DNA of 63,960 nt, taken from positions 1 through 63,960 of the forward strand of contig NZ_KE387202.1 of NCBI RefSeq assembly GCF_000430705.1. The letters run 5' to 3'. The position numbers and the translations under genes were made by a program. Source of the stretch: Arthrobacter castelli DSM 16402 (GTDB lineage Bacteria; Actinomycetota; Actinomycetes; Actinomycetales; Micrococcaceae). Position 1 is the stretch's first letter. Every line of letters begins with the position of its first letter. Below, piece after piece: positions 8,679 to 17,191 of the stretch. The notes beneath the pieces were generated by a model. The model did not search any database and was not told where the DNA came from. It was given only the letters and a program-made list of their open reading frames with translations.

Positions 8679-9278
8679 ATGACTGCCCATACCAACCGCC
8701 ATCGCACGTCTGATCCGGACGTACGACAAGTAAACGAAACAACATTCAAGAAGCTGCTGAAGGAAAAACACGTTCCGGACGAGCAGCTACTGGTGCACTC
8801 CGACAACGGGCGTTCGCCGCGACTTGCCGCAATGCAACGCTACTGGGCTCCCTGGTACAGCATCGAGCAGATAACCAACGCCGGGCTGGCCAACGCCGGG
8901 CTGGCAGACGCCGGGCTGGGCGACGACGGCTTGGCCGTGCGGGTGCGTCTGCTGGACGAGCCGTTGCTGCCGTGGGACGAACACCACGCGTTCCAGAAGC
9001 TGGTCGACCGGGTGCTGCAGGGCAAGCGACAGGGTATCCGGGCGACCGCGGCGCGGATCATCGGCCCGGCACCTGCCCACAGGTGGGTGGTCGATTCGTC
9101 GCTGGACCCGCAGTCGCCGGCGTCGGACCTGGAGACCGGTCAGTGGGTCGAGTTGTATCGGCTCAGTCAGGCCGGCGGTTTCGGGAACCTCTCCGGCGGC
9201 CGCAGTGTCGGGGTCGACCACAAGCCCAGGCAGGCCAGCGGTCGGCAGGGGGCGCGGGAGCCGAAACTGCGCTGGTGA
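8679..9278 (+). CDS. Hypothetical protein with a short internal repeat
   Basis: About 199 residues from the ATG at 8679, chosen because GAGAAGGGA lies just upstream; the frame is open earlier but with an unlikely composition. I do not recognise the family. Residues 1-60 are polar (KKLLKEKHVPDEQLLVHSDNG). Residues about 67-86 are four 5-residue units (NAGLA, NAGLA, DAGLG, DDGLA) encoded by a 15-bp tandem repeat. The remainder contains a PWDEHHAFQKLVDRVLQGKR stretch and a basic C-terminus. There is no signal peptide or membrane segment. It runs convergently towards ptsH. Confidence 0.6.
   Translation: MTAHTNRHRTSDPDVRQVNETTFKKLLKEKHVPDEQLLVHSDNGRSPRLAAMQRYWAPWYSIEQITNAGLANAGLADAGLGDDGLAVRVRLLDEPLLPWDEHHAFQKLVDRVLQGKRQGIRATAARIIGPAPAHRWVVDSSLDPQSPASDLETGQWVELYRLSQAGGFGNLSGGRSVGVDHKPRQASGRQGAREPKLRW
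8877..8936 (+). repeat. Four 15-bp tandem repeat units inside a coding region
   Basis: AACGCCGGGCTGGCC at 8877-8891 is followed by near copies at 8892, 8907 and 8922. The first two differ only at the last base; the third and fourth diverge. They encode the xAGLx pentapeptide repeat of the hypothetical protein. Confidence 0.85.
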
Positions 9279-9388
9279 AGACCGAGGCGCTGAAGCGACC
9301 GGGCAAAGCGGCGTGTCGATGGGCCTCCCGGCCGGTCGCACCCGACGGTCGCCTATGTGTCGACGTGCAGCGGACCGCGGCGCCGTGC

Positions 9389-9658
9389 TTATTCGGCGTC
9401 GTGGTCCGTTTCCAGGATCTTCACTAGCCGGTCGAGCGAGTCGTCCGCTTCAGCCCCTTCGGCACGCAGCACTACGACGTCGCCGTGTGAGGCCCCCAGC
9501 GACATGATGGACAGAATGCTGGAGGCATCCAGGGCATCGCCGCCTTGCAGTTCTATGGTGATGTCCACAGGCTGCTCGGTCGCGGCATCGACGAAGAGCG
9601 AGGCCGGCCGGGCGTGCAGGCCCACTTTGCTGGCAACGGTAACGGTGCGTTCTGGCAT
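9389..9658 (-). CDS. ptsH: HPr phosphocarrier protein
   Basis: The small phosphocarrier of the phosphotransferase system, 89 residues. The active-site histidine is His15 in GLHARPA, and the regulatory-serine region is SSILSIMSLGAS around Ser46. It accepts phosphate from Enzyme I and passes it to EIIA domains such as that of FruA. It is the last gene of the fruR-fruK-fruA-ptsI-ptsH operon, 32 bp behind ptsI, with AAGGAGAAAGA just upstream of its ATG. The SIMSLGAS region resembles that of organisms with HPr serine regulation, but no HPr kinase gene is seen here. Confidence 0.95.
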   Translation of the reverse strand: MPERTVTVASKVGLHARPASLFVDAATEQPVDITIELQGGDALDASSILSIMSLGASHGDVVVLRAEGAEADDSLDRLVKILETDHDAE

Positions 9659-9690
9659 GTCTTTCTCCTTGTTGTATGTGCGAACGGGCC

Positions 9691-11385
9691 CTAAAGACCG
9701 AGTTCATCGAGTACGGGGAGTCGGGAACGGGCGGCCTCTTTCGTGGCTGCGGCCGTCGGCTGCGCCGCTGCTTCCGCCGCGATGTCCTGCGCCTCGCTCA
9801 GCGTGACGCTCTTCAAGACCGTGGCCACGGTACCCAGGGCCCGTGCCGTCATGGACAGCGTGGAAACTCCCAGCCCGGCCATCACGACGGCGAGGGCAGG
9901 GTCGGCGGCAGCCTCACCGCAGACGCCCACTGGCTTGGGATGCTGCCCGCCTGCGGCCTTGCCGCCGTCGACGGTCATGTCCACCAGCCGCAGCACGGCC
10001 GGCTGCCAGGGGTCGTTGAGCCCTGCCAGTTCCCCGACTTGGCGGTCCGCTGCCATGGTGTACTGGGTCAGGTCGTTGGTGCCCAGGCTGGCGAAGTCCG
10101 CCTTCTCCAGCAGTTGCCCGGCCACGACGGCGGCCGAGGGGACCTCCACCATGATGCCGGGGGTCTTGAGTCCGTTGGCCCGGCACAGCGCGGCGAATGC
10201 GGCCGTCTCGTCGCGGGTCGAGATCATCGGGGCCATCACCCAAACCTCCGCCTCGCTGCCTTCGGCGGCTGCGGCGATGGCGGTCAGCTGCCGCTCCAGC
10301 ACACCGGGCGAGGTCATATCGGTGCGGAAACCCCGCACGCCCAGGGCAGGGTTCGGTTCGTCGGTATTGGTCAGGAACGGCAGGGGTTTATCCGCGCCGG
10401 CATCCAAGGTGCGGATCACGACCTTGCACCCGGCAAAAGCGTCGAAAATTGCCCGGTACTGCTCCACTTGCTCCTGATGGTCGGGCTCGGTGTCGCGGCC
10501 CAGGAAGCAGAATTCGGTGCGGAGCAATCCGACGCCCTCCGCGCCGGCAGCGGCAGCAGCGGCGGCGTCCTCGGGATTTCCCACGTTGGCCAGCAGCGGC
10601 ACGTGGTGACCGTCCGCCGTCGTCGCCGGTGCCTCAAAAGCCGTCAACGACGCGGACTGCTCCCGCCATGTCTGCACCTTGGCTTCCAGTACGTCGTCCG
10701 GGCTGGTGATGACTTCGCCGGTGGCGCCATCCAGATAGACCTCGGAACCATCGGCAATCCGGTCGACACCGCGGGCGGCGACGGCGGCGGGCAGGCCCAG
10801 GGCGCGGGCCAGGATGGCGGTATGGGACTGGGGTCCGCCACTGCTGGTGGCCAGCCCGACGACGACGGCTGGGTCGAGGGTTGCGGTATCGGCCGGCGCG
10901 AGGTCCTGGGCGGCGAGGATGAATGGTGTGTCCGAGACCGGTATGCCCGGGGCCGGCATGCCGCGCAGTTCGGCCACGATCCGTGCCCTGACGTCGAGCA
11001 CATCGGCGGCCCGCTCTGCCATGTAACCGCCGAGGCCCTTGAGCGTCTCTGCCACCTGCTCGCCGGCATCCCAGACAGCCCGTTCGGCGCTGTGCTGCTG
11101 GGTGGAGATGAAATTCCCTGCCGCCTTGAGCAGCATGGGATCCGCTGCCATCTGCGAGGTGGCTTCCAGTACGCCCACTGCGTCACCGGTGGCGGTTGCC
11201 GCCCGGGACTTCAGCTCGGCTTGGACGGCAGTGGCAGCCGTCTTCAGCCGTTGGGTCTCCTGGTCGACCGTCTGCTCCGGGTCGAGTTTCTCGCTGGGCG
11301 CCGGCTCCTGAACCGGTGGCGGCATCTGCAGTACGGGGCCGATCACTCGGCCGGGGCTGACTCCTACTCCGTTTATGGTCTCCAT
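9691..11385 (-). CDS. ptsI: Phosphoenolpyruvate-protein phosphotransferase (PTS Enzyme I)
   Basis: A 564-residue Enzyme I that autophosphorylates from PEP and passes phosphate to HPr. The phosphohistidine is His188 in GGPQSHTAILARALGLPA. The PEP-binding barrel has GLLRTEFCFLGRD, VWVMAPMIST and SLGTNDLTQYTMAADR, and the cysteine region VGVCGEAAADP lies near the C-terminus. The length is typical (about 560-575). It starts 12 bp after fruA, with GAGGAG in the gap, and is followed by ptsH, so the general PTS proteins are carried inside a fructose operon. They would also serve the dihydroxyacetone kinase at 56631, whose DhaM subunit carries an HPr domain. Confidence 0.96.
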   Translation of the reverse strand: METINGVGVSPGRVIGPVLQMPPPVQEPAPSEKLDPEQTVDQETQRLKTAATAVQAELKSRAATATGDAVGVLEATSQMAADPMLLKAAGNFISTQQHSAERAVWDAGEQVAETLKGLGGYMAERAADVLDVRARIVAELRGMPAPGIPVSDTPFILAAQDLAPADTATLDPAVVVGLATSSGGPQSHTAILARALGLPAAVAARGVDRIADGSEVYLDGATGEVITSPDDVLEAKVQTWREQSASLTAFEAPATTADGHHVPLLANVGNPEDAAAAAAAGAEGVGLLRTEFCFLGRDTEPDHQEQVEQYRAIFDAFAGCKVVIRTLDAGADKPLPFLTNTDEPNPALGVRGFRTDMTSPGVLERQLTAIAAAAEGSEAEVWVMAPMISTRDETAAFAALCRANGLKTPGIMVEVPSAAVVAGQLLEKADFASLGTNDLTQYTMAADRQVGELAGLNDPWQPAVLRLVDMTVDGGKAAGGQHPKPVGVCGEAAADPALAVVMAGLGVSTLSMTARALGTVATVLKSVTLSEAQDIAAEAAAQPTAAATKEAARSRLPVLDELGL

Positions 11386-11397
11386 CGATAACTCCTC

Positions 11398-13539
11398 TCA
11401 GACTCCCGCCGTGGCAGGCTGGGCGCCGGCCGGAACGGTTTCAGCCTTCCGGGACGTGAAGCGCTTCAACGCGACGACGGTCAGCGCCGAGATGATCATT
11501 CCGGCCAGGATGGCTATTACAAACATAGTGACGTTGTCGATCGCAAAGAGGACGAAGAAACCTCCATGCGGCGCTTGGGACGTTACTCCTGTTCCCATCA
11601 CTATGGCGCCTGTCGTGGCGGCGCCCAGCATCCCGGCAGGAATCACCCGCAAGGGGTCGGCGGCAGCGAACGGAATGGCTCCTTCACTGATGAAGGCTGC
11701 GCCCAGAAGCCAAGCTGCCTTGCCATTTTCGCGTTCCATAGGGGTGAAGCTCTTCTTGTCTATTTCCGAGGCCAGGGCCATGGCCAGCGGTGGAACCATC
11801 CCCGCAGCCATCACCGTGGCCATGATCTGCCACGGCGCTTCGTTGCCCACGGATCCAGCCGACAGTCCTGCCACAGCGAAGGCGTATGCCACCTTGTTGA
11901 TGGGCCCGCCCAAGTCGACGGCCATCATCAGTCCCAGAATGATGCCAAGGACAACGGCTGCTGCACCGGTCATTCCCGAGAGCCAGCCGTTTAGCCCGTC
12001 TGTCAGCGCCGCAATGGGCCCGCCGAGGACCATGAACATCAAGCCGGAGGCCACAATTGAAGCGACCAGCGGAATGATCACGACCGGCATCAACCCACGG
12101 AGCCAGCGCGGAACGTTCAGCCGTCCGATCAACATCGCGACGTAACCGGCCAGCAGGCCACCAACGATGCCGCCGAGGAATCCGGCGCCCATGAAGAATG
12201 CCACGGAGCCGGCAGTGAACCCCGGTGCAATACCGGGCCGGTCCGCCAGCGCGTAGGCGATGTAACCGGCGAGAGCCGGGATCAGGAAGTTCATGGACAA
12301 TCGGCCGATCTTGAACAAGACTGCGCCCACGTATGATTGCCAGCCACCATCAGGCAGATTGGTCAGCGTGCTCTCACCAAGGATGGAGTCAGCGTTGTTC
12401 GCGATTTCGTATCCGCCCACCAGGTAGCTGAGGGCCATCAGCAAGCCGCCAGCGGCGACGAACGGAATCATGTAGGAAACGCCGGTGAGCAGCGAGCGTT
12501 TCAAGGCACCGCCCACGCCTTCACCGGACTCGCTCTGGCCACTTCCGTCTGATGCTTCGGCGGCGTTGACCTTGCGGGCAGCAGGGTTTCCCGCGGCGGC
12601 AATGGCTTCGCCCACCATTTCGTCCGGTTCGTCGATGCCGCGTTTGACGGGTGCGCTGACAACGGGCTTTCCGGCAAACCGGTGCTTGTCCCGGACATCG
12701 ACGTCGACGGCGAAGATCACCGCATCGGCGGCCGCGATGACATCAGGATCCAAGGCCTTGGCGCCGGCGGACCCCTGGGTTTCAACCTGAACGTCGACGC
12801 CGGCCTGGTTACCGGCTGCCACCAGGGCGTCCGCAGCCATGTAGGTGTGGGCGATACCAGTCGGGCAGGCGGTGACGCCCACCAGGCGCTTGGCCGGACC
12901 ACTTGGAATTTGCTCTGACTCTGGAGCCCCGATGCCCGACGATGCAGGCCCGGTCGATGCCGACCCAGGGGCACCTGCCAGCGTGGGTGCCTCTGCCGTG
13001 GAAGCACCTGCTGCCGGAGCCGGCGTCGTGGATTCAGCCGTTGCCGTTGCTGTGCCGGCGGGGATGGTTTCCGGAGTGGAGACGGGCTTGTCATTGAGCG
13101 CGTCATCGACCAGCTCGACGATCCGCTCGGTGGCTCCGGCTTCGCGCAACGCGGCGGTGAAATCCTTCTTGATCAGCGACCGGGCGAGCTTGGCCAGCAG
13201 CTGCAGATGTTCCTGGTCTGCTCCATCGGGCGCTGCGATAAAGAACACCAGATCGGCGGGACCGTCCTTGGCGCCGAAGTCCACGGCCGGGTTCAGCCGC
13301 GCCATTGCCAGCGTCGCTTCGGTCACCGCAGTCGAGCGGCAATGCGGGATTGCGATACCGCCCGGCACGCCCGTCGCGGTCTTCTCTTCGCGTGCCGCGG
13401 CATCGGCATACAGCGCGTCGAATTGGGTGGCGCGTCCGGCGTCGACGACGTTTTGGGCAAGGTGCCGGATGACGTCGGTGCGGTCTGGACCGAAGTCGCG
13501 GTCCAGGGAGACAAGCTCTTCAGTGATTAGTGCCGACAT
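11398..13539 (-). CDS. fruA: PTS fructose transporter subunit IIABC
   Basis: A fused fructose permease of 713 residues in the order EIIA-EIIB-EIIC. EIIA is at about 1-150, with the phosphohistidine His66 in GIAIPHCRST. A Pro/Ala/Thr-rich linker spans about 152-215. EIIB is at about 217-320, with the phosphocysteine Cys225 in VTACPTGIAHTYMAADAL. The membrane EIIC domain follows from about 345, starting LLTGVSYMIPFVAAGGLLMALSYL. It takes up fructose as fructose-1-phosphate. The ATG at 13539 is chosen because an AAGGAGG Shine-Dalgarno sequence lies 4 bp upstream; the frame is open further 5' through fruK. The start lies 2 bp past the fruK stop, which overlaps that ribosome site. Confidence 0.95.
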   Translation of the reverse strand: MSALITEELVSLDRDFGPDRTDVIRHLAQNVVDAGRATQFDALYADAAAREEKTATGVPGGIAIPHCRSTAVTEATLAMARLNPAVDFGAKDGPADLVFFIAAPDGADQEHLQLLAKLARSLIKKDFTAALREAGATERIVELVDDALNDKPVSTPETIPAGTATATAESTTPAPAAGASTAEAPTLAGAPGSASTGPASSGIGAPESEQIPSGPAKRLVGVTACPTGIAHTYMAADALVAAGNQAGVDVQVETQGSAGAKALDPDVIAAADAVIFAVDVDVRDKHRFAGKPVVSAPVKRGIDEPDEMVGEAIAAAGNPAARKVNAAEASDGSGQSESGEGVGGALKRSLLTGVSYMIPFVAAGGLLMALSYLVGGYEIANNADSILGESTLTNLPDGGWQSYVGAVLFKIGRLSMNFLIPALAGYIAYALADRPGIAPGFTAGSVAFFMGAGFLGGIVGGLLAGYVAMLIGRLNVPRWLRGLMPVVIIPLVASIVASGLMFMVLGGPIAALTDGLNGWLSGMTGAAAVVLGIILGLMMAVDLGGPINKVAYAFAVAGLSAGSVGNEAPWQIMATVMAAGMVPPLAMALASEIDKKSFTPMERENGKAAWLLGAAFISEGAIPFAAADPLRVIPAGMLGAATTGAIVMGTGVTSQAPHGGFFVLFAIDNVTMFVIAILAGMIISALTVVALKRFTSRKAETVPAGAQPATAGV

Positions 13540-13541
13540 GG

Positions 13542-14522
13542 TCAGCCTCCTTGGGATGGATTCAATGCCAACGGCGAAATGACGACGGCGGCAGGGTCGG
13601 TGTGGTGTTGCGAAGGGAGCGTGGAGCCGGGCAATGATGCCGCTGCTGCTCCATACGCCACGGCTTGCCGGAGCCGGTCTTGTGGATCGTGTCCGGCAAT
13701 GCTGGCCAGCAGATAACCGGCCAGTGCGGAGTCGCCCGCGCCAACGGTGCTGCGGGCCTCGATGGGTGGATAGGTGCCGTGCAGCCACACGGTTTCGGAG
13801 GCAAGGATTGCGCCCTGCCGTCCCAATGTGGCCAGTACGGTCGAACAGCCTTGATCCAGCAGAGCGCGTGCTGCGGCGGCTGCCAGAGCCGGGTCGTTTT
13901 CCAGCTCGGCTTCCGTTGCGATGCCGGTCAGTTCGGCCAGTTCCTCAGCGTTGGGCTTGAGCAGCTCGGGTGCCAGTTCCCTGCCCGCGGACATCACTGC
14001 GCTGAGGGGGGCGCCGGATGAATCGACCGCGATGGATGGGCATGAAGCCCCAAACCGGCCCCTGGCCTCTCCGATGATGCGGGCGTAGAAGTCGTGGCGG
14101 ACACCAGGGGGCAGGGAACCGGCGAGCACCAGCCACCGGGCACCTTCAGCCTCCTCAAGCAGCAGCTCTATCAGGCTGGACTGTTCGGCCTCGCTCAGTT
14201 CCGGGCCGGGTTCGTTGATTTTGGTGGTGGTTCCGTCCGGTTCGGTGACCGTGATGTTGCTGCGCAACGCCGCACCGATAGGAAGATTGGCAAAGCCGAT
14301 ACCGGCTTGCCGCAAGGCAGCCACCACGGGGTCGTCGTCGGTTCCGGGCAGCACTGCCATGGTGTCCGCCGCCGAGGTGGCCAAGGCGCGGCAGATGTTG
14401 ACGCCCTTTCCGCCCGGATCCTGGCTGGCGGCCGCGGCCCGCTGTACCTGGCCCCGGCTCAAAGGTCCCGTCAGATCAATGGTCCGATCGAGGCTGGGGT
14501 TTGCTGTGAGGGTGACGATCAT
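13542..14522 (-). CDS. fruK: 1-phosphofructokinase
   Basis: A PfkB-family kinase of 326 residues converting fructose-1-phosphate to fructose-1,6-bisphosphate. It has the LacC/FruK pattern: TANPSLDRTI at the N-terminus, GGKGVNICRAL (about 38-48), KPNAEELAELTG, and STVGAGDSALAGYLLA with the catalytic Asp. The ATG overlaps the fruR stop as ATGA, and its own stop falls in the fruA ribosome site, so the three genes are translationally coupled. Its place between the regulator and the EIIABC permease makes the substrate assignment strong. Confidence 0.94.
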   Translation of the reverse strand: MIVTLTANPSLDRTIDLTGPLSRGQVQRAAAASQDPGGKGVNICRALATSAADTMAVLPGTDDDPVVAALRQAGIGFANLPIGAALRSNITVTEPDGTTTKINEPGPELSEAEQSSLIELLLEEAEGARWLVLAGSLPPGVRHDFYARIIGEARGRFGASCPSIAVDSSGAPLSAVMSAGRELAPELLKPNAEELAELTGIATEAELENDPALAAAAARALLDQGCSTVLATLGRQGAILASETVWLHGTYPPIEARSTVGAGDSALAGYLLASIAGHDPQDRLRQAVAYGAAAASLPGSTLPSQHHTDPAAVVISPLALNPSQGG

Positions 14523-15301
14523 GCCGGAACCACCTCCGTTCCTGCCTCGCGCAGGGCGTCGGCCAGTGCACCTTCCGGTGCCGTATCGGTAATCAAGGCG
14601 TCGACGTCGTCGAGGGCGGCAAACCGGACCAGCGCTTCTTCTTCGAGCTTGGAGGCGTCGGCCAAAACCACCACCCTGCGGGCCGAACGAACAATGGCGG
14701 ACTTGACCGCGGCTTCCTGGGCGTCCGGGGTGCTGAAACCGAAGCCGGGATGAACACCGTTGGTGCCGACAATGGCTATATCGGGCCGAAGGTTTTCCAG
14801 CTGCTTCACGGTTGCAGCTCCAACGGAGGCCCGTGTCAGTCCGCGGACCCGGCCCCCCAGCATTTCCAGTTCCAGGGCCGGGGAGTTGGAGAGCTTTGCT
14901 GCGATCGGGACGGCGTGGGTGATGACCAGCAGGTTGTCCTCGGGGCGCGGCGATTGCCAGTCCTGGAGCAGGTCGGCCAGCAGTTCGGTGGTGGTTCCGG
15001 CGTCGATCACTACGGAGCTGCCGGCCGGGATCAGGTCGACAGCCTTCCGGGCGATCCTCAGTTTCTGTTCGTGATGCTGGCTCTGGCGGCTGGTCAAGCT
15101 CTGTTCCCCGGTGCTTCGCTTGGCCGCCGCGACTGCCCCGCCATGGACCCTGCGCACGACCCCGTCAATTTCCAGGGCCGCCAGGTCCCGCCGGACGGTT
15201 TCCTGGGTGATGTTGAAGCGGTCAGCCAGTCCCGCCACGCTCACCCGGCCTTCGGCCGCCGCCAGATCGCCGATCTTCTCGTACCGCTCAGCCGCGAACA
15301 T
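14519..15301 (-). CDS. fruR: DeoR-family transcriptional regulator of the fructose operon
   Basis: A 260-residue DeoR/GlpR-type regulator. The N-terminal winged helix-turn-helix (about residues 5-57) has VSVAGLADRFNITQETVRRDLAALE and the family signature GVVRRVHGGA. The C-terminal sensor has the isomerase-like VVIDAGTTTELLADLL and IAIVGTNG blocks that bind a phosphorylated sugar. By analogy with FruR of other actinobacteria it would repress the operon and be released by a fructose phosphate. It is the first gene of the operon, with a strong GGAGGGAGG ribosome site directly upstream. A promoter and two direct repeats lie about 50-90 bp before it. Confidence 0.92.
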   Translation of the reverse strand: MFAAERYEKIGDLAAAEGRVSVAGLADRFNITQETVRRDLAALEIDGVVRRVHGGAVAAAKRSTGEQSLTSRQSQHHEQKLRIARKAVDLIPAGSSVVIDAGTTTELLADLLQDWQSPRPEDNLLVITHAVPIAAKLSNSPALELEMLGGRVRGLTRASVGAATVKQLENLRPDIAIVGTNGVHPGFGFSTPDAQEAAVKSAIVRSARRVVVLADASKLEEEALVRFAALDDVDALITDTAPEGALADALREAGTEVVPA

Positions 15302-15350
15302 GGCCCTCCCTCCGTCGGTTGGATAACAGTGACCAGCATCACTTCAATGT

Positions 15351-15384
15351 TGGTTTAGTTGACTTTATATCTGGTTAGTTGGCT
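15351..15384 (-). promoter_or_regulatory. Candidate FruR operator (two direct repeats)
   Basis: On the plus strand TGGTTTAGTTG (15351-15361) is followed by TGGTTAGTTGG (15372-15382), two turns of the helix apart. They flank and overlap the -10 box and part of the spacer of the fruR promoter, where a repressor would act. Confidence 0.5.
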
Positions 15385-15391
15385 ATGTCAA
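15364..15391 (-). promoter_or_regulatory. Promoter of the fructose operon
   Basis: On the minus strand TTGACA (15391-15386) and TATAAA (15369-15364) are separated by 16 bp, the best sigma-70-like promoter in the window. The fruR ATG follows about 60 bp downstream. Confidence 0.7.
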
Positions 15392-15601
15392 TGCAAACAC
15401 AGAAACAAACACAGATTCGGGAGCGGGGGTGGGGTTAGTCAGAGGTTCATGGCCGGCCGTCGTGCCCATGTTCGCGGTATGGGAAGATGCGGGTCCCGGC
15501 GTGTCGACGGAAGGTCGTGTCAGGCCACCGGTCCCGACAGTGTGGCTGCCGGTGGTGTCGTTGAATTATCCCACCGGCGCTGGCCCCTGCAGGTGGTGTA
15601 T

Positions 15602-16963
15602 TCAGCCCAGCTTACTGGGGCGGTATTCGCTGCCTTCGGTATCAATCTCGTCACCGTCATCGTCCGCGGCATGCCGGCCCTCATGATGTTCCTCGTCATC
15701 CGTTCCGGCGGTTCCACGCCAGCGGGCGATCAGCGTCATGCCGTGGTAAATGATCAGTGCGGCTCCGGTGCCAAGGGCGATACCCTCGAACGTCAGCTCT
15801 CCGATCGCCCAGGTGAAGTTGCCAATGCCAACGACCAGTGAAACGGCCGCCGTCGTCAGGTTCACCGGATTGGAGAAATCAACCCGGTTCTGCACCCAGA
15901 TCCGCACGCCGAGCACGCCGATCATGCCATACAGCACGGTCGCCGCGCCGCCCAGGACGCCTGCAGGCACGGTGGCGATCAGCGCCCCGAATTTGGGCGA
16001 GAAGCTGAGCAGCAGGGCGGTGATGGCGGCAACCCAGTACGCCGCCGTCGAATACACACGGGTGGCGGCCATGACGCCGATGTTCTCCGCGTACGTGGTG
16101 GTTCCCGAACCGCCGCCGGAGCCGGCCAGCACGGTGGCAAGGCCGTCGGCCATCAGGGCGCGGCCGGTCAGTGGATCCAGATTGCGGTTGGTCATCAGCG
16201 CCACGGACTTTACGTGCCCGATGTTTTCGGCCACCAGCACCAGCACCACAGGAATGAAGAGCCCGGCCACAGAGAGATGGAACTCCGGAGTCTGGAATGG
16301 GGGAAGTCCCACCCACTCGGCGTCCCTCATGGCCGAATAGTCCACTTGCCCCTGAAGCATCGCCACTACATAGCCGATGATGACGCCTGCGAGGATGGAG
16401 AGCCGCCCCAGGATCCCCTTGAACAGCACCGTGACCAGGATGATGGAGACCAGAGTGACCAGGGCCGTGATGGGCGCGGCGTTGAAGTTTTCCTTGGCCG
16501 ATGGAACCAGGTTGAAGCCGATCAAGGCCACGATGGCGCCGGTGACGATCGGCGGCATCAAGAGCTGGAGCCAGCGGGTGCCGGCAAACTGGACGACGGC
16601 GCCGATCAGCCCGAGCACGGCACCGGCCATCACCACACCGCCCAGCGCTCCGGCCGGGCCGTACTGGCTGCTGGCCGCGGCAATGGGCGCGATGAATGCG
16701 AAACTCGAACCCAGGTAGCTGGGAATCCGGCCCGCTGTGATCAACAGGAAGCCGATCGTTCCAATCCCGGAGAAGAAGAGCGTGGTGGCCGGCGGGAAGC
16801 CGGTAATCAGCGGCACCAGGAACGTCGCACCGAACATGGCGACGACGTGCTGCACCCCAATGCCGATGGTGCGGAACCAGCTCAGTCGTTCCTGCGGGGC
16901 CACCACCTCGCCGGCGCGGATGGTCTTGCCATCACCGTGCACGGCCCACTTCATTCCCAGCAT
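15602..16963 (-). CDS. Uracil/xanthine permease family (NCS2) transporter
   Basis: A nucleobase:proton symporter of the NCS2 family with 453 residues and about 12-14 hydrophobic segments between residues 30 and 410. Typical blocks are the GVQHVVAMFGATFLVP entry, LIAPIAAASSQYG-like segment (FIAPIAAASSQYGPAGALGG), and the GGSGTTTYAENIGVMAATRV stretch lining the substrate site. The C-terminus is long, acidic and His-rich (EEHHEGRHAADDDGDE). The ATG at 16963 has AGGAGAGG seven bases upstream; earlier in-frame starts lack one. The gene is divergent from a RutE-like reductase, which suggests uracil uptake (UraA/RutG type). A terminator-like hairpin with five T lies in its leader. Confidence 0.9.
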   Translation of the reverse strand: MLGMKWAVHGDGKTIRAGEVVAPQERLSWFRTIGIGVQHVVAMFGATFLVPLITGFPPATTLFFSGIGTIGFLLITAGRIPSYLGSSFAFIAPIAAASSQYGPAGALGGVVMAGAVLGLIGAVVQFAGTRWLQLLMPPIVTGAIVALIGFNLVPSAKENFNAAPITALVTLVSIILVTVLFKGILGRLSILAGVIIGYVVAMLQGQVDYSAMRDAEWVGLPPFQTPEFHLSVAGLFIPVVLVLVAENIGHVKSVALMTNRNLDPLTGRALMADGLATVLAGSGGGSGTTTYAENIGVMAATRVYSTAAYWVAAITALLLSFSPKFGALIATVPAGVLGGAATVLYGMIGVLGVRIWVQNRVDFSNPVNLTTAAVSLVVGIGNFTWAIGELTFEGIALGTGAALIIYHGMTLIARWRGTAGTDDEEHHEGRHAADDDGDEIDTEGSEYRPSKLG

Positions 16964-17000
16964 TCGGTGCCTCTCCTGTGTTCCCGGGCCTCTCCAGTTC

Positions 17001-17077
17001 AAAAACCCCCCGACAGCCTACCGGCCGAGGGGCCCCGCGCGAGCGAAGCGAGTGTGGGGAGGACGGGAGGCTGTCGG
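17001..17077 (-). terminator. Terminator-like attenuator candidate in the permease leader
   Basis: On the minus strand CCGACAGCCT (17077-17068) pairs perfectly with AGGCTGTCGG (17019-17010), then GGGG and TTTTT (17005-17001) follow. A smaller GC-rich hairpin lies inside the loop. The ATG of the permease is about 38 bp further on, so transcription may be attenuated before the gene. Confidence 0.45.
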
Positions 17078-17157
17078 CCGAGCGGCGGTGACCGAAGTCA
17101 CCGCTGCTTTTGGAAATGTCCTGACCGGCAGGATGTTGTCTCCTAAGGAGAGGCCCC

Positions 17158-17184
17158 ATGGCCGCACGCCGAAGAAAGAGGTAA
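17158..17184 (+). CDS. Possible 8-residue leader peptide (MAARRRKR)
   Basis: ATG at 17158 follows AAGGAGAGG and opens an 8-codon frame, M-A-A-R-R-R-K-R, that stops at 17182-17184, seven bases before the next start. Five of eight residues are Arg or Lys, and two Arg codons are AGA and AGG, rare in this genome. Translation could control access to the weaker AAGAGG ribosome site of the downstream reductase. Expression is unproven. Confidence 0.4.
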   Translation: MAARRRKR

Positions 17185-17191
17185 CTGGATA

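Noticed and set aside
9676-11391. 571-codon plus-strand frame opposite ptsI
   Set aside because: A shadow of the Enzyme I gene in a high-GC genome, without any recognisable domain.
17037-17056. Known intergenic repeat family around GCGAGCGAAGCGAGTG
   Set aside because: A second copy was not found in this window, so it is treated as part of the hairpin loop only.
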